From: an uncultured Gammaproteobacteria bacterium
Lineage (GTDB): Bacteria; Pseudomonadota; Gammaproteobacteria; JAADHQ01
Length of the DNA stretch: 64,000 nucleotides
NCBI GenBank assembly: GCA_947258755.1
Contig: CAMYJO010000004.1
Span: forward strand, 1-64,000
Direction: 5' to 3'
Positions within the stretch are counted from its first letter, which is position 1. Each line of letters begins with the position of its first letter. The position numbers and the translations under genes are program-made. The notes beneath the pieces are model-generated. The model worked only from the letters and a program-made list of their open reading frames with translations, was not told where the DNA came from and did not search any database. Positions 17,374-26,047 of this stretch are shown here, piece after piece.

Positions 17374-18132
17374 ATGAATATGTTGATAAAAAGTATTTCT
17401 CCGCTCCTGTTTATACTCTTCACTTTGAATGTTGTAGCAGATACGCATGACACCCCCTTTAATTACAAGATAGACCTGCTTAAATCACGCGCCAAGCGAG
17501 GCAACCAGATCGACCAGTTTATTCTGGGACAGGCCTATATGACAGGCAACAAACTGCTGAAGAAAGATGTAAAGCAGGGTGTGTACTGGCTAACGCAATC
17601 CGCCGATAAGGGTCATGCAGAGGCGCAGGAATATCTCGGTGAGGTCTATCATTTTGCCGAAGGAGTACCGCACGATTACCGCAAGGCATTTCACTGGTTT
17701 GACAAGGCGGCGAAAAATGGCCGTAAGGCATCCCAGGATTATATTGCCCAATATTACTTTGGTGGTCTGGGCGGGATAAACAAGGATATCGATAAGGCAC
17801 TGTACTGGTTCCAGGTCGCGATTGATAACGGTAGTACTGTATCAGAGGCTAATATGGCCTGGGTGTTGGCAACTTGTACCGATGCCCGCTACAGGAATGG
17901 TACAAAAGCAGTGTTAATGGCAATGGAACTGATTGCCAGGAAGGGTTTCAGGGAAGCCAATGATCTGGATAACCTGGCTGCTGCATACGCCGAAACCGGG
18001 GACTTCAAAAAAGCCGTGCTGTACCAGAAGCAGGCTGTGGAAATGCTGGACAAGGACAAGGAAAATGCACGTTATGATCGCTACAGTAAGCGCCTGAACT
18101 TGTATACATCCGGTCAGAAATACAGAGAATGA
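17374..18132 (+). CDS. Exported Sel1-repeat protein
   Basis: A 252-residue protein with a signal peptide (about 1-22, ending VVADT). Sel1-like repeats follow at about 45-155: GQAYMTGNKLLKKDVKQGVY, GEVYHFAEGVPHDYRKAFHW and YYFGGLGGINKDIDKALYWF. A TPR-like helical pair (about 185-225) lies near the C-terminus. Such alpha-solenoids act as scaffolds for protein partners, often in the periplasm; no partner is evident. The last 126 nt are repeated at 21563-21688, on the other side of the 958-residue lipoprotein gene. The start ATG has no strong ribosome-binding site, and a second ATG lies two codons on. Confidence 0.85.
   Translation: MNMLIKSISPLLFILFTLNVVADTHDTPFNYKIDLLKSRAKRGNQIDQFILGQAYMTGNKLLKKDVKQGVYWLTQSADKGHAEAQEYLGEVYHFAEGVPHDYRKAFHWFDKAAKNGRKASQDYIAQYYFGGLGGINKDIDKALYWFQVAIDNGSTVSEANMAWVLATCTDARYRNGTKAVLMAMELIARKGFREANDLDNLAAAYAETGDFKKAVLYQKQAVEMLDKDKENARYDRYSKRLNLYTSGQKYRE
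18005..18130 (+). repeat. Left copy of a 126-bp direct repeat (Sel1 3' end)
   Basis: This segment, the last 41 codons of the Sel1 gene, recurs at 21563-21688. The first 85 or so bases are identical, and about seven differences fall in the last 40. The copies enclose 3.4 kb of AT-rich DNA carrying one large gene. Confidence 0.9.
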
Positions 18133-18475
18133 AAAAAGGGCTCTGACCCATTTTACTCCTTTTACTTGATATCAAAATGATTACTTAAAGCCTGAAGTAA
18201 TACTCAGTTTCAGACTGATCAAGTTTTACAGTGGCTTACCGATATCTTTATCAAGCCTGAAATAGGTAGTTTAAGGAACTAAAATGAGTGCATTCTTAAT
18301 GAAAACTTATTATTATCAATAGTTAAGCATAATCCGGCCGAAACTGCACACCGAGGCTGTAGCAGCTATTTAAACATCATACTAAACAAAAGAACTAAGT
18401 ATTAGATATTATTAAATTACAAAATTTTTGTTAGTGCATTAATTAATTATTAAGAGTTCTATAAGTGATTGACAT
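18133..18475. other. AT-rich gap before the large lipoprotein gene
   Basis: About 340 bp with no gene. It begins with TCTGACCCATTTTA, reminiscent of the GTCAGACCCC-type repeat debris elsewhere in the window, and becomes strongly AT-rich towards the lipoprotein start. No clear promoter can be chosen. Confidence 0.5.
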
Positions 18476-21352
18476 ATGTTTTACATCATAAAAAGGCAAC
18501 CTTTTCATATAGCATTAACTCTATGGCTTATTGCCTTGCTAAGCGCTTGTGGTGGCTCTAATGAAGACTCAAGTAAAAGCACAAACATAAGGGAAGGAGA
18601 CTCAGGACTTCCATTTGCTCCTTCATTAACTAACACCAATAATCTTCTACGTGATTCATTGTCTAGTTATACTGAAGAAAAAAGCATTGATTTTGGCTCA
18701 ATACATCCAGCGCATCACACAATTGATCATCGAGTACAGATTGATAATTGCGATCAAGTAGGAATTAATGATGACCAATATTGTAGTTCCAGAGATATTG
18801 ATAACGATGGACTTTTAGATGTTAATCCATGTTATGAGTCTGGAGTGTGCTTATTTAATGCATTGCCTGAATCTCAAAAGACACCATTATCACGCTCAAA
18901 AGAAACTTCAAAGTCAGTTCCATTTAGCATTAACCCAAATGAGTTACATGCTAGTACATTAGAATATGCATTAAATAGCAGGGGTCACCGGTTTATATGT
19001 GATGCTTCAGCTGATACGCCCATGGGAAAACTTGATCCTAGTGTAGGGACAAAATATCCACGTGCATGTTCAATAGGCAGCAATGGTGTTGCAGATCATG
19101 ATTGTTACGATATTACCATTATGAGTGTAGTAAATGGTTATGAGGGTTGTTCTTCATCAAGCTGCATAAAAACTGAACTATGGGGACGTGATGTAACAGT
19201 TGTGGTTGAAAAACCCAAAACAGATGCGGCACGCATTATTGATGTTCTTTATCGAGATCAGCCTAAAAGGTCACCAGAAAGGCTATCCAATCATTCATTT
19301 TTCACTCCAGTTGTCTCAGGTGATGGGAGATTATTAATATTCGGTACTACAGATGGCATGGAATATAGTGTAAATCACCCAGACTCTGGGGGGGGGCCAT
19401 GCGATGTGGAGCATTGGAATAACTTCAAATCTATTACTGAAATGTATAATGATCCAAATGCTTCTGCTTATGGTTTAGCCCAGTTACCAATACGCGATAC
19501 TGAAAATAATATATTGCAACCTGAACATCCATTACCAGGAGGTTATTTATGGATTGATAGAAATGCAAGCATGTTATTTTTTAATTCAGCAAGATCTACT
19601 CCATCTGTTTACTGGAATCCTGATAGCAAAAAGATGGAAATGGCTTATAAAATTATGGCCATAGATGAAAATTCAACATACACACTGGACGAGATATTAA
19701 ACAGTACAACTTACAATGAAGCAAGCATAAAGCTGCAAGATGTAATTAATCAAGGCAATCATGGATTCGCATTTTTTGGCTTATGGACAAATAATAAAAT
19801 AATAGTTCCAGATACGATATTAAATAAAAATAATTTAGGTATTGGTATTGATAGGTTGTTTACTTTAGATCTATATCATGACAATCCATCAGGTGAGAAT
19901 GTAATGACGGGGCATGTTCGCCGAAAAGGTACCCCTGAGAATAGATTCTATTATTTAGACAATATGTTGCCAGAGAACCCTTCAGATATTATTTGGCATG
20001 TAAGTACGGAAAGGGATACTGCAGAGATGTCTTTTGACGATTACGTTACTCGTAATGCTCTCATAGTTGCCCCTATGAACAGCAGTGTGACCGCTGATTT
20101 AACAGGGAGCCGTAGTTATTATTATAACAATGGTTTTGCCCATATTAGAAATCCTAAATATCAAGGCCTAGGTTTTACAAAAAAACCCCGTTTGCAGAAC
20201 ACGGCAACGTCCGTACCAGATCAACTTAAGGATTATGCGCCATCAGCATTTTCAATGTGGGAAATTCCGGCATATGGCGAGATTCTTGGAGGAGGTCGTG
20301 TCGAACCAATTGCAGCAGGAGGTATACATGGTGCTGGACTATTTTTAAATGGAAGTAATTATGTGAATTTTAATATACCAACTCAAAACCGTTCGATGAT
20401 AGTGCCATGGTATTATGGTTTATGGATTGAACCTAAATCTACAAACAATAATTCGGTTCTAATTTCTTTCCCGGATGGCACTGAATTATCTAGACTTGAT
20501 GAAAATAATCTTTTAATTACTAAAAGTGGTTTTCAGAAGATAGTAAAACTGCCATCGAAACTAAAATCTAATGATTCACAATGGATGCATATCGCATTTA
20601 TTGTTAGGCCAAGACTAAATGGAACTGAAACAAAAGTTGATTTTTATTTTAATGGATACCACAGCTCAAGTATTTGGGTGAAAGCTCCTATCTTCAACTT
20701 GTCAGCAGGTTCACTTTACTTGGGTGGAGGGCCAAATAAAGTAGGATTCAAAGGTTGGATCGATAACTTTAAGATAATAAGTCATATACCAAATGAAGAA
20801 GAAATTTGTAGACAAGCTGAAGGAACATTAGTCGGTGTAAATAATGATAATAGTGCAGAGTGGGAGTTTGCGAATTCATTTCCAGCTCGATCTCATTCAA
20901 TGATATCAAATAAGATAAAGAAAAGTTTTCAAGCATATTATTGTGAGCAAAAAATCAATCCGCCAATCAATAGTAACTATCATTGCATTGACAATATAAG
21001 AAGGACACATCTACAGCCTGATGCTACTCGTTGTATAGGCTCTAGTTTATTATCTCCAGAGGGTGCTCTATTTTATGATTTAGCACGTCCTGACAGTTCC
21101 GATAATAAATTTTGTCATTCATGCCATGTGAACTCACATCCTTCTGAAACTCTAAGAAGAAGCGCATTGATCTCTACTGCAGGAACACCATTACTTCCTC
21201 TAGATCATAGAAGGCAACCTATTCAACCACCTTCAAGGATTTTCGGCGTCATACCAAAGGGAGTTTATGGAAATATGCATGATTTTTCTATAGACTCAGG
21301 TCCCTCAGGAATTCAGGTAGATACGTTTATTCTCGAGTCATATCAGGATTAA
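18476..21352 (+). CDS. Large lipoprotein with LamG-like domain and one c-type haem motif
   Basis: A 958-residue predicted lipoprotein: a hydrophobic signal is followed by the lipobox LLSACGG with Cys at about residue 25. The long middle part (about 60-620) is not recognised. It includes IDNDGLLDVNPCYESGVC, an acidic calcium-site-like stretch. Residues about 620-775 look like a LamG/concanavalin-type jelly roll (GAGLFLNGSNYVNF, VDFYFNGYHSSSIWV, GSLYLGGGPNKVGFKGWIDN). Near the C-terminus FCHSCHVNSH contains a CxxCH site for one covalent c-type haem, in a segment ALFYDLARPDSSDNKFCHSC that resembles cytochrome c entry regions. Thus it is probably a surface or periplasmic redox or binding protein. 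The gene is more AT-rich than its neighbours and lies between two copies of the Sel1 3' end, which suggests acquisition. Function unknown. Confidence 0.8.
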   Translation: MFYIIKRQPFHIALTLWLIALLSACGGSNEDSSKSTNIREGDSGLPFAPSLTNTNNLLRDSLSSYTEEKSIDFGSIHPAHHTIDHRVQIDNCDQVGINDDQYCSSRDIDNDGLLDVNPCYESGVCLFNALPESQKTPLSRSKETSKSVPFSINPNELHASTLEYALNSRGHRFICDASADTPMGKLDPSVGTKYPRACSIGSNGVADHDCYDITIMSVVNGYEGCSSSSCIKTELWGRDVTVVVEKPKTDAARIIDVLYRDQPKRSPERLSNHSFFTPVVSGDGRLLIFGTTDGMEYSVNHPDSGGGPCDVEHWNNFKSITEMYNDPNASAYGLAQLPIRDTENNILQPEHPLPGGYLWIDRNASMLFFNSARSTPSVYWNPDSKKMEMAYKIMAIDENSTYTLDEILNSTTYNEASIKLQDVINQGNHGFAFFGLWTNNKIIVPDTILNKNNLGIGIDRLFTLDLYHDNPSGENVMTGHVRRKGTPENRFYYLDNMLPENPSDIIWHVSTERDTAEMSFDDYVTRNALIVAPMNSSVTADLTGSRSYYYNNGFAHIRNPKYQGLGFTKKPRLQNTATSVPDQLKDYAPSAFSMWEIPAYGEILGGGRVEPIAAGGIHGAGLFLNGSNYVNFNIPTQNRSMIVPWYYGLWIEPKSTNNNSVLISFPDGTELSRLDENNLLITKSGFQKIVKLPSKLKSNDSQWMHIAFIVRPRLNGTETKVDFYFNGYHSSSIWVKAPIFNLSAGSLYLGGGPNKVGFKGWIDNFKIISHIPNEEEICRQAEGTLVGVNNDNSAEWEFANSFPARSHSMISNKIKKSFQAYYCEQKINPPINSNYHCIDNIRRTHLQPDATRCIGSSLLSPEGALFYDLARPDSSDNKFCHSCHVNSHPSETLRRSALISTAGTPLLPLDHRRQPIQPPSRIFGVIPKGVYGNMHDFSIDSGPSGIQVDTFILESYQD

Positions 21353-21562
21353 TACCTCTACCTGATATATCTCTACAACACATTCCTTAGAAGTGAATGG
21401 CCTATACTGCATTCTCTGCAAATATATAATGGCCAGACATGTCTTGACTTTGCCTAGACATGCACCTTTTGTTTTGCAGCAATGTATGAAATAAGGTGAT
21501 ACAGATTATCAATCGGGCCTATTTTTCCCCTTCCCCGATGTGAAAAATTAACTCCGTGACTA

Positions 21563-21688
21563 TCAAAAAAGCCGTGCTGTACCAGAAGCAGGCTGTGGAA
21601 ATGCTGGACAAGGACAAGGAAAATGCACGTTATGATCGCTACAGTAAGCGCCTGGACCTGTATACCTCTGGCAAAAAATACAGAGAAT
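21563..21688 (+). pseudogene. Truncated copy of Sel1 gene 3' end
   Basis: The segment still reads in frame KKAVLYQKQAVEMLDKDKEN and on to RLDLYTSGKKYRE then TAA, matching the end of the Sel1 protein at 17374. Of the seven or so base differences most are silent; the changes seen are Asn to Asp and Gln to Lys. That pattern suggests descent from a once-functional paralogue that was later truncated, not a fresh copy. No start or upstream repeats remain. Confidence 0.85.
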
Positions 21689-21697
21689 AATAAAAAA

Positions 21698-21753
21698 GTG
21701 GAGTCAGATCGCAGTTCTCTCTAAGTATTAGAATAATTGTGGTCTGACTCCAC
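21698..21753. repeat. Inverted repeat GTGGAGTCAGATC / GGTCTGACTCCAC
   Basis: Two 13-bp arms (21698-21710 and 21741-21753) are reverse complements with one mismatch, separated by 30 bp. The arms share the GTCAGA core with the repeats at 74-127 and 4196-4303. It directly follows the Sel1 3'-end copy and could act as a hairpin or be a relic of a small mobile repeat. Confidence 0.7.
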
Positions 21754-21939
21754 ATAAAACCTAATGCTGATAACTTTGGTTGTAATGTGTTAATTATATG
21801 TTAAAGAAATGATCCAAGTCAGATCCTGATGTTGTAATTGTTATTACTTTCCAATAAATTGTCCTTCATTCAGCTTCAATTCAGCTTCATATAGTATTCT
21901 GCTTGCTTAATCTCCAAACCAATCAGTAAGGGTAAAATC

Positions 21940-22419
21940 ATGACAAAAACTAATATTATATTTATTACAAGCTTACTCGCTATCTCGTTTAGCGCCCCAT
22001 TCGCTATTGCTGATCCTAAAGGAAAAGAAAATTGGAAAGCGCAAAAAGAGCAGATGAAAGACGAACGTGAACGAATGAAACATGAGCGCAAATTAGAAAA
22101 AGAAGATGCTAAGAAATATCGTGAAATGGAACGTGAAGAGCGCAAAGAAAGAAAAGAAATGGAGCGGGAAAAGCGTAAAGACCGCAATGAGATGGAGCGC
22201 GAAGAAAGAAAACACCGGGAGGAAATGAAACGTGAGGACCGTAAGCACTATGAAGAAATGCGACGTGAGGAAGGTAAGCATCGTGACGAGATGAAGCGCG
22301 AGCATCACAAGGATAAAGAAAAGATGGAAAAAGAATACAAGGAATCAGGCAAAGGTTCGGAACAAGGGCAACAACAGCGGGAAGAAGTACGCAAGAAATG
22401 GTGGAAATTCTGGGAGTAA
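21940..22419 (+). CDS. Exported highly charged helical protein
   Basis: A 159-residue protein with a signal peptide (about 1-24, ending AIADP), then an almost uninterrupted run of Glu, Arg, Lys and Met with a loose period of 11-14 residues (variants of EMEREERKxRxEM). This composition predicts a long coiled coil or single alpha-helix. The tail WWKFWE is aromatic and could anchor to a membrane surface. No homologous family is recognised. The underlying DNA is purine-rich on the coding strand. A canonical terminator follows 36 bp after the stop, so it is a single-gene unit. The start lies after AGTAAGGGTAAAATC. Confidence 0.75.
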   Translation: MTKTNIIFITSLLAISFSAPFAIADPKGKENWKAQKEQMKDERERMKHERKLEKEDAKKYREMEREERKERKEMEREKRKDRNEMEREERKHREEMKREDRKHYEEMRREEGKHRDEMKREHHKDKEKMEKEYKESGKGSEQGQQQREEVRKKWWKFWE

Positions 22420-22455
22420 CCCGCAAAACATTTTTTCAGTCTTTAGACACAACAA

Positions 22456-22477
22456 CCCCGCTTTAGCGGGGTTTTTT
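22456..22477 (+). terminator. Intrinsic terminator after charged helical protein
   Basis: CCCCGC (22456-22461), loop TTTA, GCGGGG (22466-22471) followed by TTTTTT. A textbook rho-independent terminator for the gene ending at 22419. Confidence 0.93.
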
Positions 22478-22529
22478 AATATTTTTTCTCCGCAATTTCC
22501 TGGCCATAAAGTAACGAGAGGAAGATAAA

Positions 22530-22662
22530 CGGCGACCAGGGACTGACTGGATCATGCGGATGCAATCCAGGACAACCATAGGTTGCCCTTAGGGCCGATC
22601 CCAAGGATGGGATCGCTAGAGCGCCACCTGGAACCAAAACCGAGCACCACAGGAAATGGCAC
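22530..22662 (+). repeat. Hairpin element B, related to element A
   Basis: This shares blocks with element A in the same order: GACCAGGGAC-GACTGGAT, CCAGGACA, TTGCCCTTAGGGC, GATCCCAAGGATGGGATC, GAACCAAAACCGAG and a GTCA end. Its hairpins are 22549-22568 (loop GGAT), 22573-22585 (CAACC/GGTTG) and 22596-22615 (CGATCCCA/TGGGATCG, loop AGGA). The GGA loops again fit CsrA-type sites. The element runs directly into a degenerate tRNA-Phe at 22663. Confidence 0.65.
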
Positions 22663-22725
22663 GTCAATGGAACTGTCGTCACGAAGATTTTCAGTTCACA
22701 GCTATACCAACTGAGCTACCTGGCC
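22663..22725 (-). pseudogene. Degenerate tRNA-Phe copy
   Basis: The plus strand from about 22668 reads GGAACTGTCGTCACGAAG then ATTTTCAG, an anticodon region, and ends CTGAGCTACCTGGCC. It parallels the intact minus-strand tRNA-Phe at 24379-24454 over about 60 nt, with several mismatches that break the anticodon stem. The acceptor 3' half and CCA end are replaced by hairpin element B. About 70 bp beyond the tRNA 5' end, TGATGCCAAAAGCAAGGAGG is shared by both loci, so the duplication included flanking DNA. Confidence 0.8.
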
Positions 22726-23076
22726 TAAATAAATGAACGACTTGCTAGGGCGAGTAGCGTGTAAATGCCTGATGCCAAAAGCAAGGAGGCGTAATAATTA
22801 TAAGGAGTAATTTTCCGATTACAAGGAATTGTGGATATCAAATCATACACATGTATGATGTATAATGATGATCATTGTATATTTGGGTAAATTAATTGAT
22901 AGTGAGCAGGTATTCTCGAAATATGTGGCCGAGACAAATACAACGAAATTTATGCAACAGACGATTTATATTTAATTATTTTACAATATAATATTCGACA
23001 ACATGAAAATGTTTATAAGCCGATTAAACATACTTAGTAGCAACTAACGCAATATTAATAAGATTTGGATAAACCT

Positions 23077-24096
23077 ATGGAACATGAATCGAAAACAGAT
23101 GCTTTAGAAATATCAATAATAATCAAGGCGCTTAATGAGGAAAAATACATCGCCAATAGTATAGAGTCCTCACTTAAAGCAATTGAGGATTTACAGGGTG
23201 AAGTTATTCTTGCGGACAGCTTATCGACAGATAGAACTGTTGAAATTGCAAAAAATTATCCTATCGAAATTGTTCAATTGGTAAATCCAGATGACCGATG
23301 TTGTGGCATTGGTGCACAGCTAGGTTATCAGTACGCAAAAGGTAAATATGTATATATCCTTGATGGCGATATGGAGCTAGAACAAGATTTTATTTTAGAG
23401 GCTATCAAGATAATGGATTCCAGGCCTGAGCTTGGCGGTATTGCCGGTATAGTCAGCGAATACGGTGGTGGTAATTATGAATTTGAAGCAAGAAAGAAAA
23501 TAAGTCAGCTGTGGGCAGAAGCAGGAGAAAAAGAGTGGCTCGATATGGGTGGCCTTTATCGCCGTGAAGCAATCGAATCAGTAGGCTATCTAACCAATAA
23601 AAATCTACATGCATGTGAAGAACAAGAGCTCGGGATAAGATTGATGTCCAAGGGGTGGAAGATAGAGAGAATTGATTTACCTTCTGTCCGTCATTATGGT
23701 CATACTGATAGTACCGCTACTTTAATGTTTAGGCGTTGGAAAAGTAAGTATATTGATGGCCCAGGGGAGCTAATGCGTCATTCGGTGGGGAAACCCTATT
23801 TCGGAATCGTGGCTAAATCAAATATAAAATTAATATTTATGAGCCTGTTGTTTATAGGCTATATCCTCTCAATATTGATGATACCCTGGACACTCTGGCC
23901 ATTTATACTCATTTCAGTACTCTTTATTTCGTTTTATATTGTACTTGTCATTAGAAAAAAAGATTTTCGTGAGGCTTTTATCAGTTTCGTGTTATGGCCG
24001 ATACGAACTGCTGGCTTTATGCGGGGGGTTTTGCGTCGTTCAGGTTCGCCTAAAAAACGGATAGAAAGTAATATTGTATCCGGGTCGTCATCATAA
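23077..24096 (+). CDS. Family 2 glycosyltransferase with C-terminal membrane segments
   Basis: A 339-residue inner-membrane-associated glycosyltransferase. The GT-A fold (about residues 10-230) shows SIIIKALNEEKYIANSIES at the nucleotide-sugar entry, ADSLSTDRTVEIA, and the metal-binding ILDGDME. HACEEQELGIRLMSKGWKI fits the acceptor-side motif. Two hydrophobic segments (about 255-275 and 280-300) follow. It probably adds a sugar to a lipid or surface polysaccharide; donor and acceptor are unknown. I choose the ATG at 23077 rather than the TTG four codons earlier. The gene is AT-rich and stands alone between the broken and the intact tRNA-Phe, which suggests horizontal acquisition. Confidence 0.88.
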   Translation: MEHESKTDALEISIIIKALNEEKYIANSIESSLKAIEDLQGEVILADSLSTDRTVEIAKNYPIEIVQLVNPDDRCCGIGAQLGYQYAKGKYVYILDGDMELEQDFILEAIKIMDSRPELGGIAGIVSEYGGGNYEFEARKKISQLWAEAGEKEWLDMGGLYRREAIESVGYLTNKNLHACEEQELGIRLMSKGWKIERIDLPSVRHYGHTDSTATLMFRRWKSKYIDGPGELMRHSVGKPYFGIVAKSNIKLIFMSLLFIGYILSILMIPWTLWPFILISVLFISFYIVLVIRKKDFREAFISFVLWPIRTAGFMRGVLRRSGSPKKRIESNIVSGSSS

Positions 24097-24378
24097 TGAC
24101 GCCCATTTTCCTCTACTTTTGATAACTATCTATAACTTATACTCATCTAGACATACCCCTTATTTTATAAAAATATAGGTGGTCTTATGCAGGTCATCAA
24201 CAAGGCCTGTTTTGCCCCTTACCATGTCAGAAAATTAAGAATCCAATTAATAACAGCTGCTTCATTTTTTTAGTTTTGAATTATCGAAAAAAACAACTCT
24301 GAGGTAGCACTGACAATATGTAAAATAAACTTACAGATAAGTGTGCTCATTTTTATTTATGTAATTCAGGGAGTTAAA

Positions 24379-24454
24379 TGGTGGCCAGGGACAGAATTGA
24401 ACTGTCGACACGAGGATTTTCAGTCCACTGCTCTACCGACTGAGCTACCTGGCC
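24379..24454 (-). tRNA. tRNA-Phe (GAA)
   Basis: A 76-nt tRNA read on the minus strand. The acceptor GGCCAGG pairs with CCTGGCC, the D arm is GCTC/GAGC, the anticodon loop CTGAAAA carries GAA, the T arm is GACAG/CTGTC, and CCA is encoded. The anticodon stem has one U-U mismatch. A degenerate copy lies 1.7 kb to the left at 22663-22725. Confidence 0.95.
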
Positions 24455-24697
24455 TTAATATAGGATCGAGTTGCTAGTGGCGAGTAGCTAGTAAAAAGCC
24501 TGATGCCAAAAGCAAGGAGGCGTAATTAAACCGGGATAGGCGCCCTGAGTCAAGTATAAACCTGCATTTTGGTCAAAAAAATGATCTCATCGACCACATA
24601 AACGTATGTTTAGGCTTCATTTTTCTGTATGCCCCTGTAAAAGCACCCTTGATAGAGCCATACAATTACACTAGGGTAGTTGTTTTGGGATATTGAT

Positions 24698-25774
24698 ATG
24701 AGCCTCGCGCGCACCGCCCCTAAGCAATACCAGCTGGTCGAGACCCGACTGCAGGAAAAGCTTGATAATGGCACAACACGTTGTCACCTGTGTCTATGGC
24801 GCTGCAAGATTGGCCATGGCCAACGCGGCTTTTGCCAGGCCCACGTGAACCGTAACGGAACGCTTTATAACCTATCCTACGGCATCCTGTCGGCCATCGA
24901 TATTGGCCCGATCGAAGACAAACCGGTCAAACACTTTCGTCCGGGTACCCAGGTCATGTCCATCGGCAGTTATGGCTGTAATTTCCGTTGTGGCGGCTGC
25001 CACAATCTGGACATTTCATGGGGTGTTAGCGCCCTCGATGACCTTGCACGCGGGCAATCCACGGCCGCCTATGCAACCCCACAGGAACTCATCGACGCCG
25101 CTCTTCGCCACGGCGTCGATGGCATCGCCTTTACCTACTCGGAACCGGCGGTATGGCTGGAATATGTTCTCGATGTATCCGAGCTTGCGCACCAGGCCGG
25201 CCTGTATACGATCTATGTCAGCAACAGCTTTGTTACCGACGAAGCATTGGAGCTAATGGCGCCGCATGTCGATGTCCTGTGTTCGGACATCAAGAGCATG
25301 AGCGACGCCTTTTATCAGGATATTTGCAAGCCGGCTTCGGTTGAACAGGTATTGAGCTCGATCGAAAAAGCACAGAAGTTGGGGATACATGTGGAGACAC
25401 GCACCAATATTATCCCAACAAAGAATGACAACCTGGAAGAAATGACGCAGATCGCCCAATGGATTTATGACCACATGGGTGCTGATAGTCCCTGGCATAT
25501 CACACGCTTCTTCCCTGCTTACAAGTTGTCTCACCTACCTGAAACCCCGCCCGATATTATGCACGCGGCTTTCGCTGCGGCTAAACAAATCGGCCTGAAC
25601 AAGGTCTACGTCTACGATGACAAGGGCTGTGATTGCGCACAGGAAAATCAACCCGTCGATGCCTACCTGGATTCAAACCCGGATAGTATCCACACGATTA
25701 AGAAATGCGCCGCCAGCTGCTGTGGTGATGAGGGGATACTGCTGAAAAAATATGAGCCTAGTACGGACACATGA
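24698..25774 (+). CDS. AmmeMemoRadiSam-type radical SAM enzyme
   Basis: A 358-residue radical SAM protein. The N-terminal RCHLCLWRCKIGHGQRGFC and the NGTLYNLSYG segment identify the AmmeMemoRadiSam subgroup. The cluster-binding motif CNFRCGGC (CxxxCxxC) at about residues 92-99 holds the [4Fe-4S] that reduces SAM, and YSEPAVWLEY and ETRTNIIPTKND match the family core. The C-terminus has unusual extra cysteines (GCDC about 319-322; KKCAASCCG about 343-351) that could bind another cluster or metal. The usual partners (MEMO1- and AMMECR1-like proteins) are not in the window. I start at the ATG at 24698, with GGGA 8 nt upstream, rather than the TTG at 24680. Confidence 0.88.
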   Translation: MSLARTAPKQYQLVETRLQEKLDNGTTRCHLCLWRCKIGHGQRGFCQAHVNRNGTLYNLSYGILSAIDIGPIEDKPVKHFRPGTQVMSIGSYGCNFRCGGCHNLDISWGVSALDDLARGQSTAAYATPQELIDAALRHGVDGIAFTYSEPAVWLEYVLDVSELAHQAGLYTIYVSNSFVTDEALELMAPHVDVLCSDIKSMSDAFYQDICKPASVEQVLSSIEKAQKLGIHVETRTNIIPTKNDNLEEMTQIAQWIYDHMGADSPWHITRFFPAYKLSHLPETPPDIMHAAFAAAKQIGLNKVYVYDDKGCDCAQENQPVDAYLDSNPDSIHTIKKCAASCCGDEGILLKKYEPSTDT

Positions 25775-25869
25775 GTCTTGCGTTTAGTCCCAGCAAGACT
25801 GATTGTTGAGTTCGGCTAGCTCATATCCTTGAAGGCTTATTCACCATTTCAAGCAGACTTAAACAGCAT

Positions 25870-25965
25870 GACTCCTTTCAACAGATTGCTTCGCTGTGCT
25901 CGCAATGACAACAGTCATCGCGAAGGAACGCCAGTGACTGCGGCGATCTGCCAGGCTTCATGTCC
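25870..25965. repeat. Dispersed repeat AGATTGCTTCGCTGTGCTCG type
   Basis: CAGATTGCTTCGCTGTGCTC at 25880 followed by GCAATGACAA, then GTCATCGCGA and GCGGCGATCTG, make a composite palindromic repeat. The same modules occur in inverted orientation at 56212-56325. It fills much of the gap between the radical SAM gene and yggX. Confidence 0.7.
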
Positions 25966-26047
25966 AGGCCTACAGTGATTAGCATATTAGACTGACTTTA
26001 GTGATTGCTTCACTGTATTTGCAATTGATGTTGTTTGCTAAATATGA

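Larger units (their letters stand above)
21353..21939. other. Gap with Sel1 3'-end copy and inverted repeat
   Basis: This 590-bp gap holds the second copy of the Sel1 3' end (21563-21688) and an inverted repeat (21698-21753). The remainder is AT-rich with no supported gene. Confidence 0.6.
22420..23076. other. Gap holding terminator, hairpin element B and tRNA remnant
   Basis: After the tRNA remnant the stretch 22726-23076 is very AT-rich and has no gene. It may hold the promoter for the glycosyltransferase, but several AT-rich hexamers fit equally well and none can be chosen. Confidence 0.5.
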
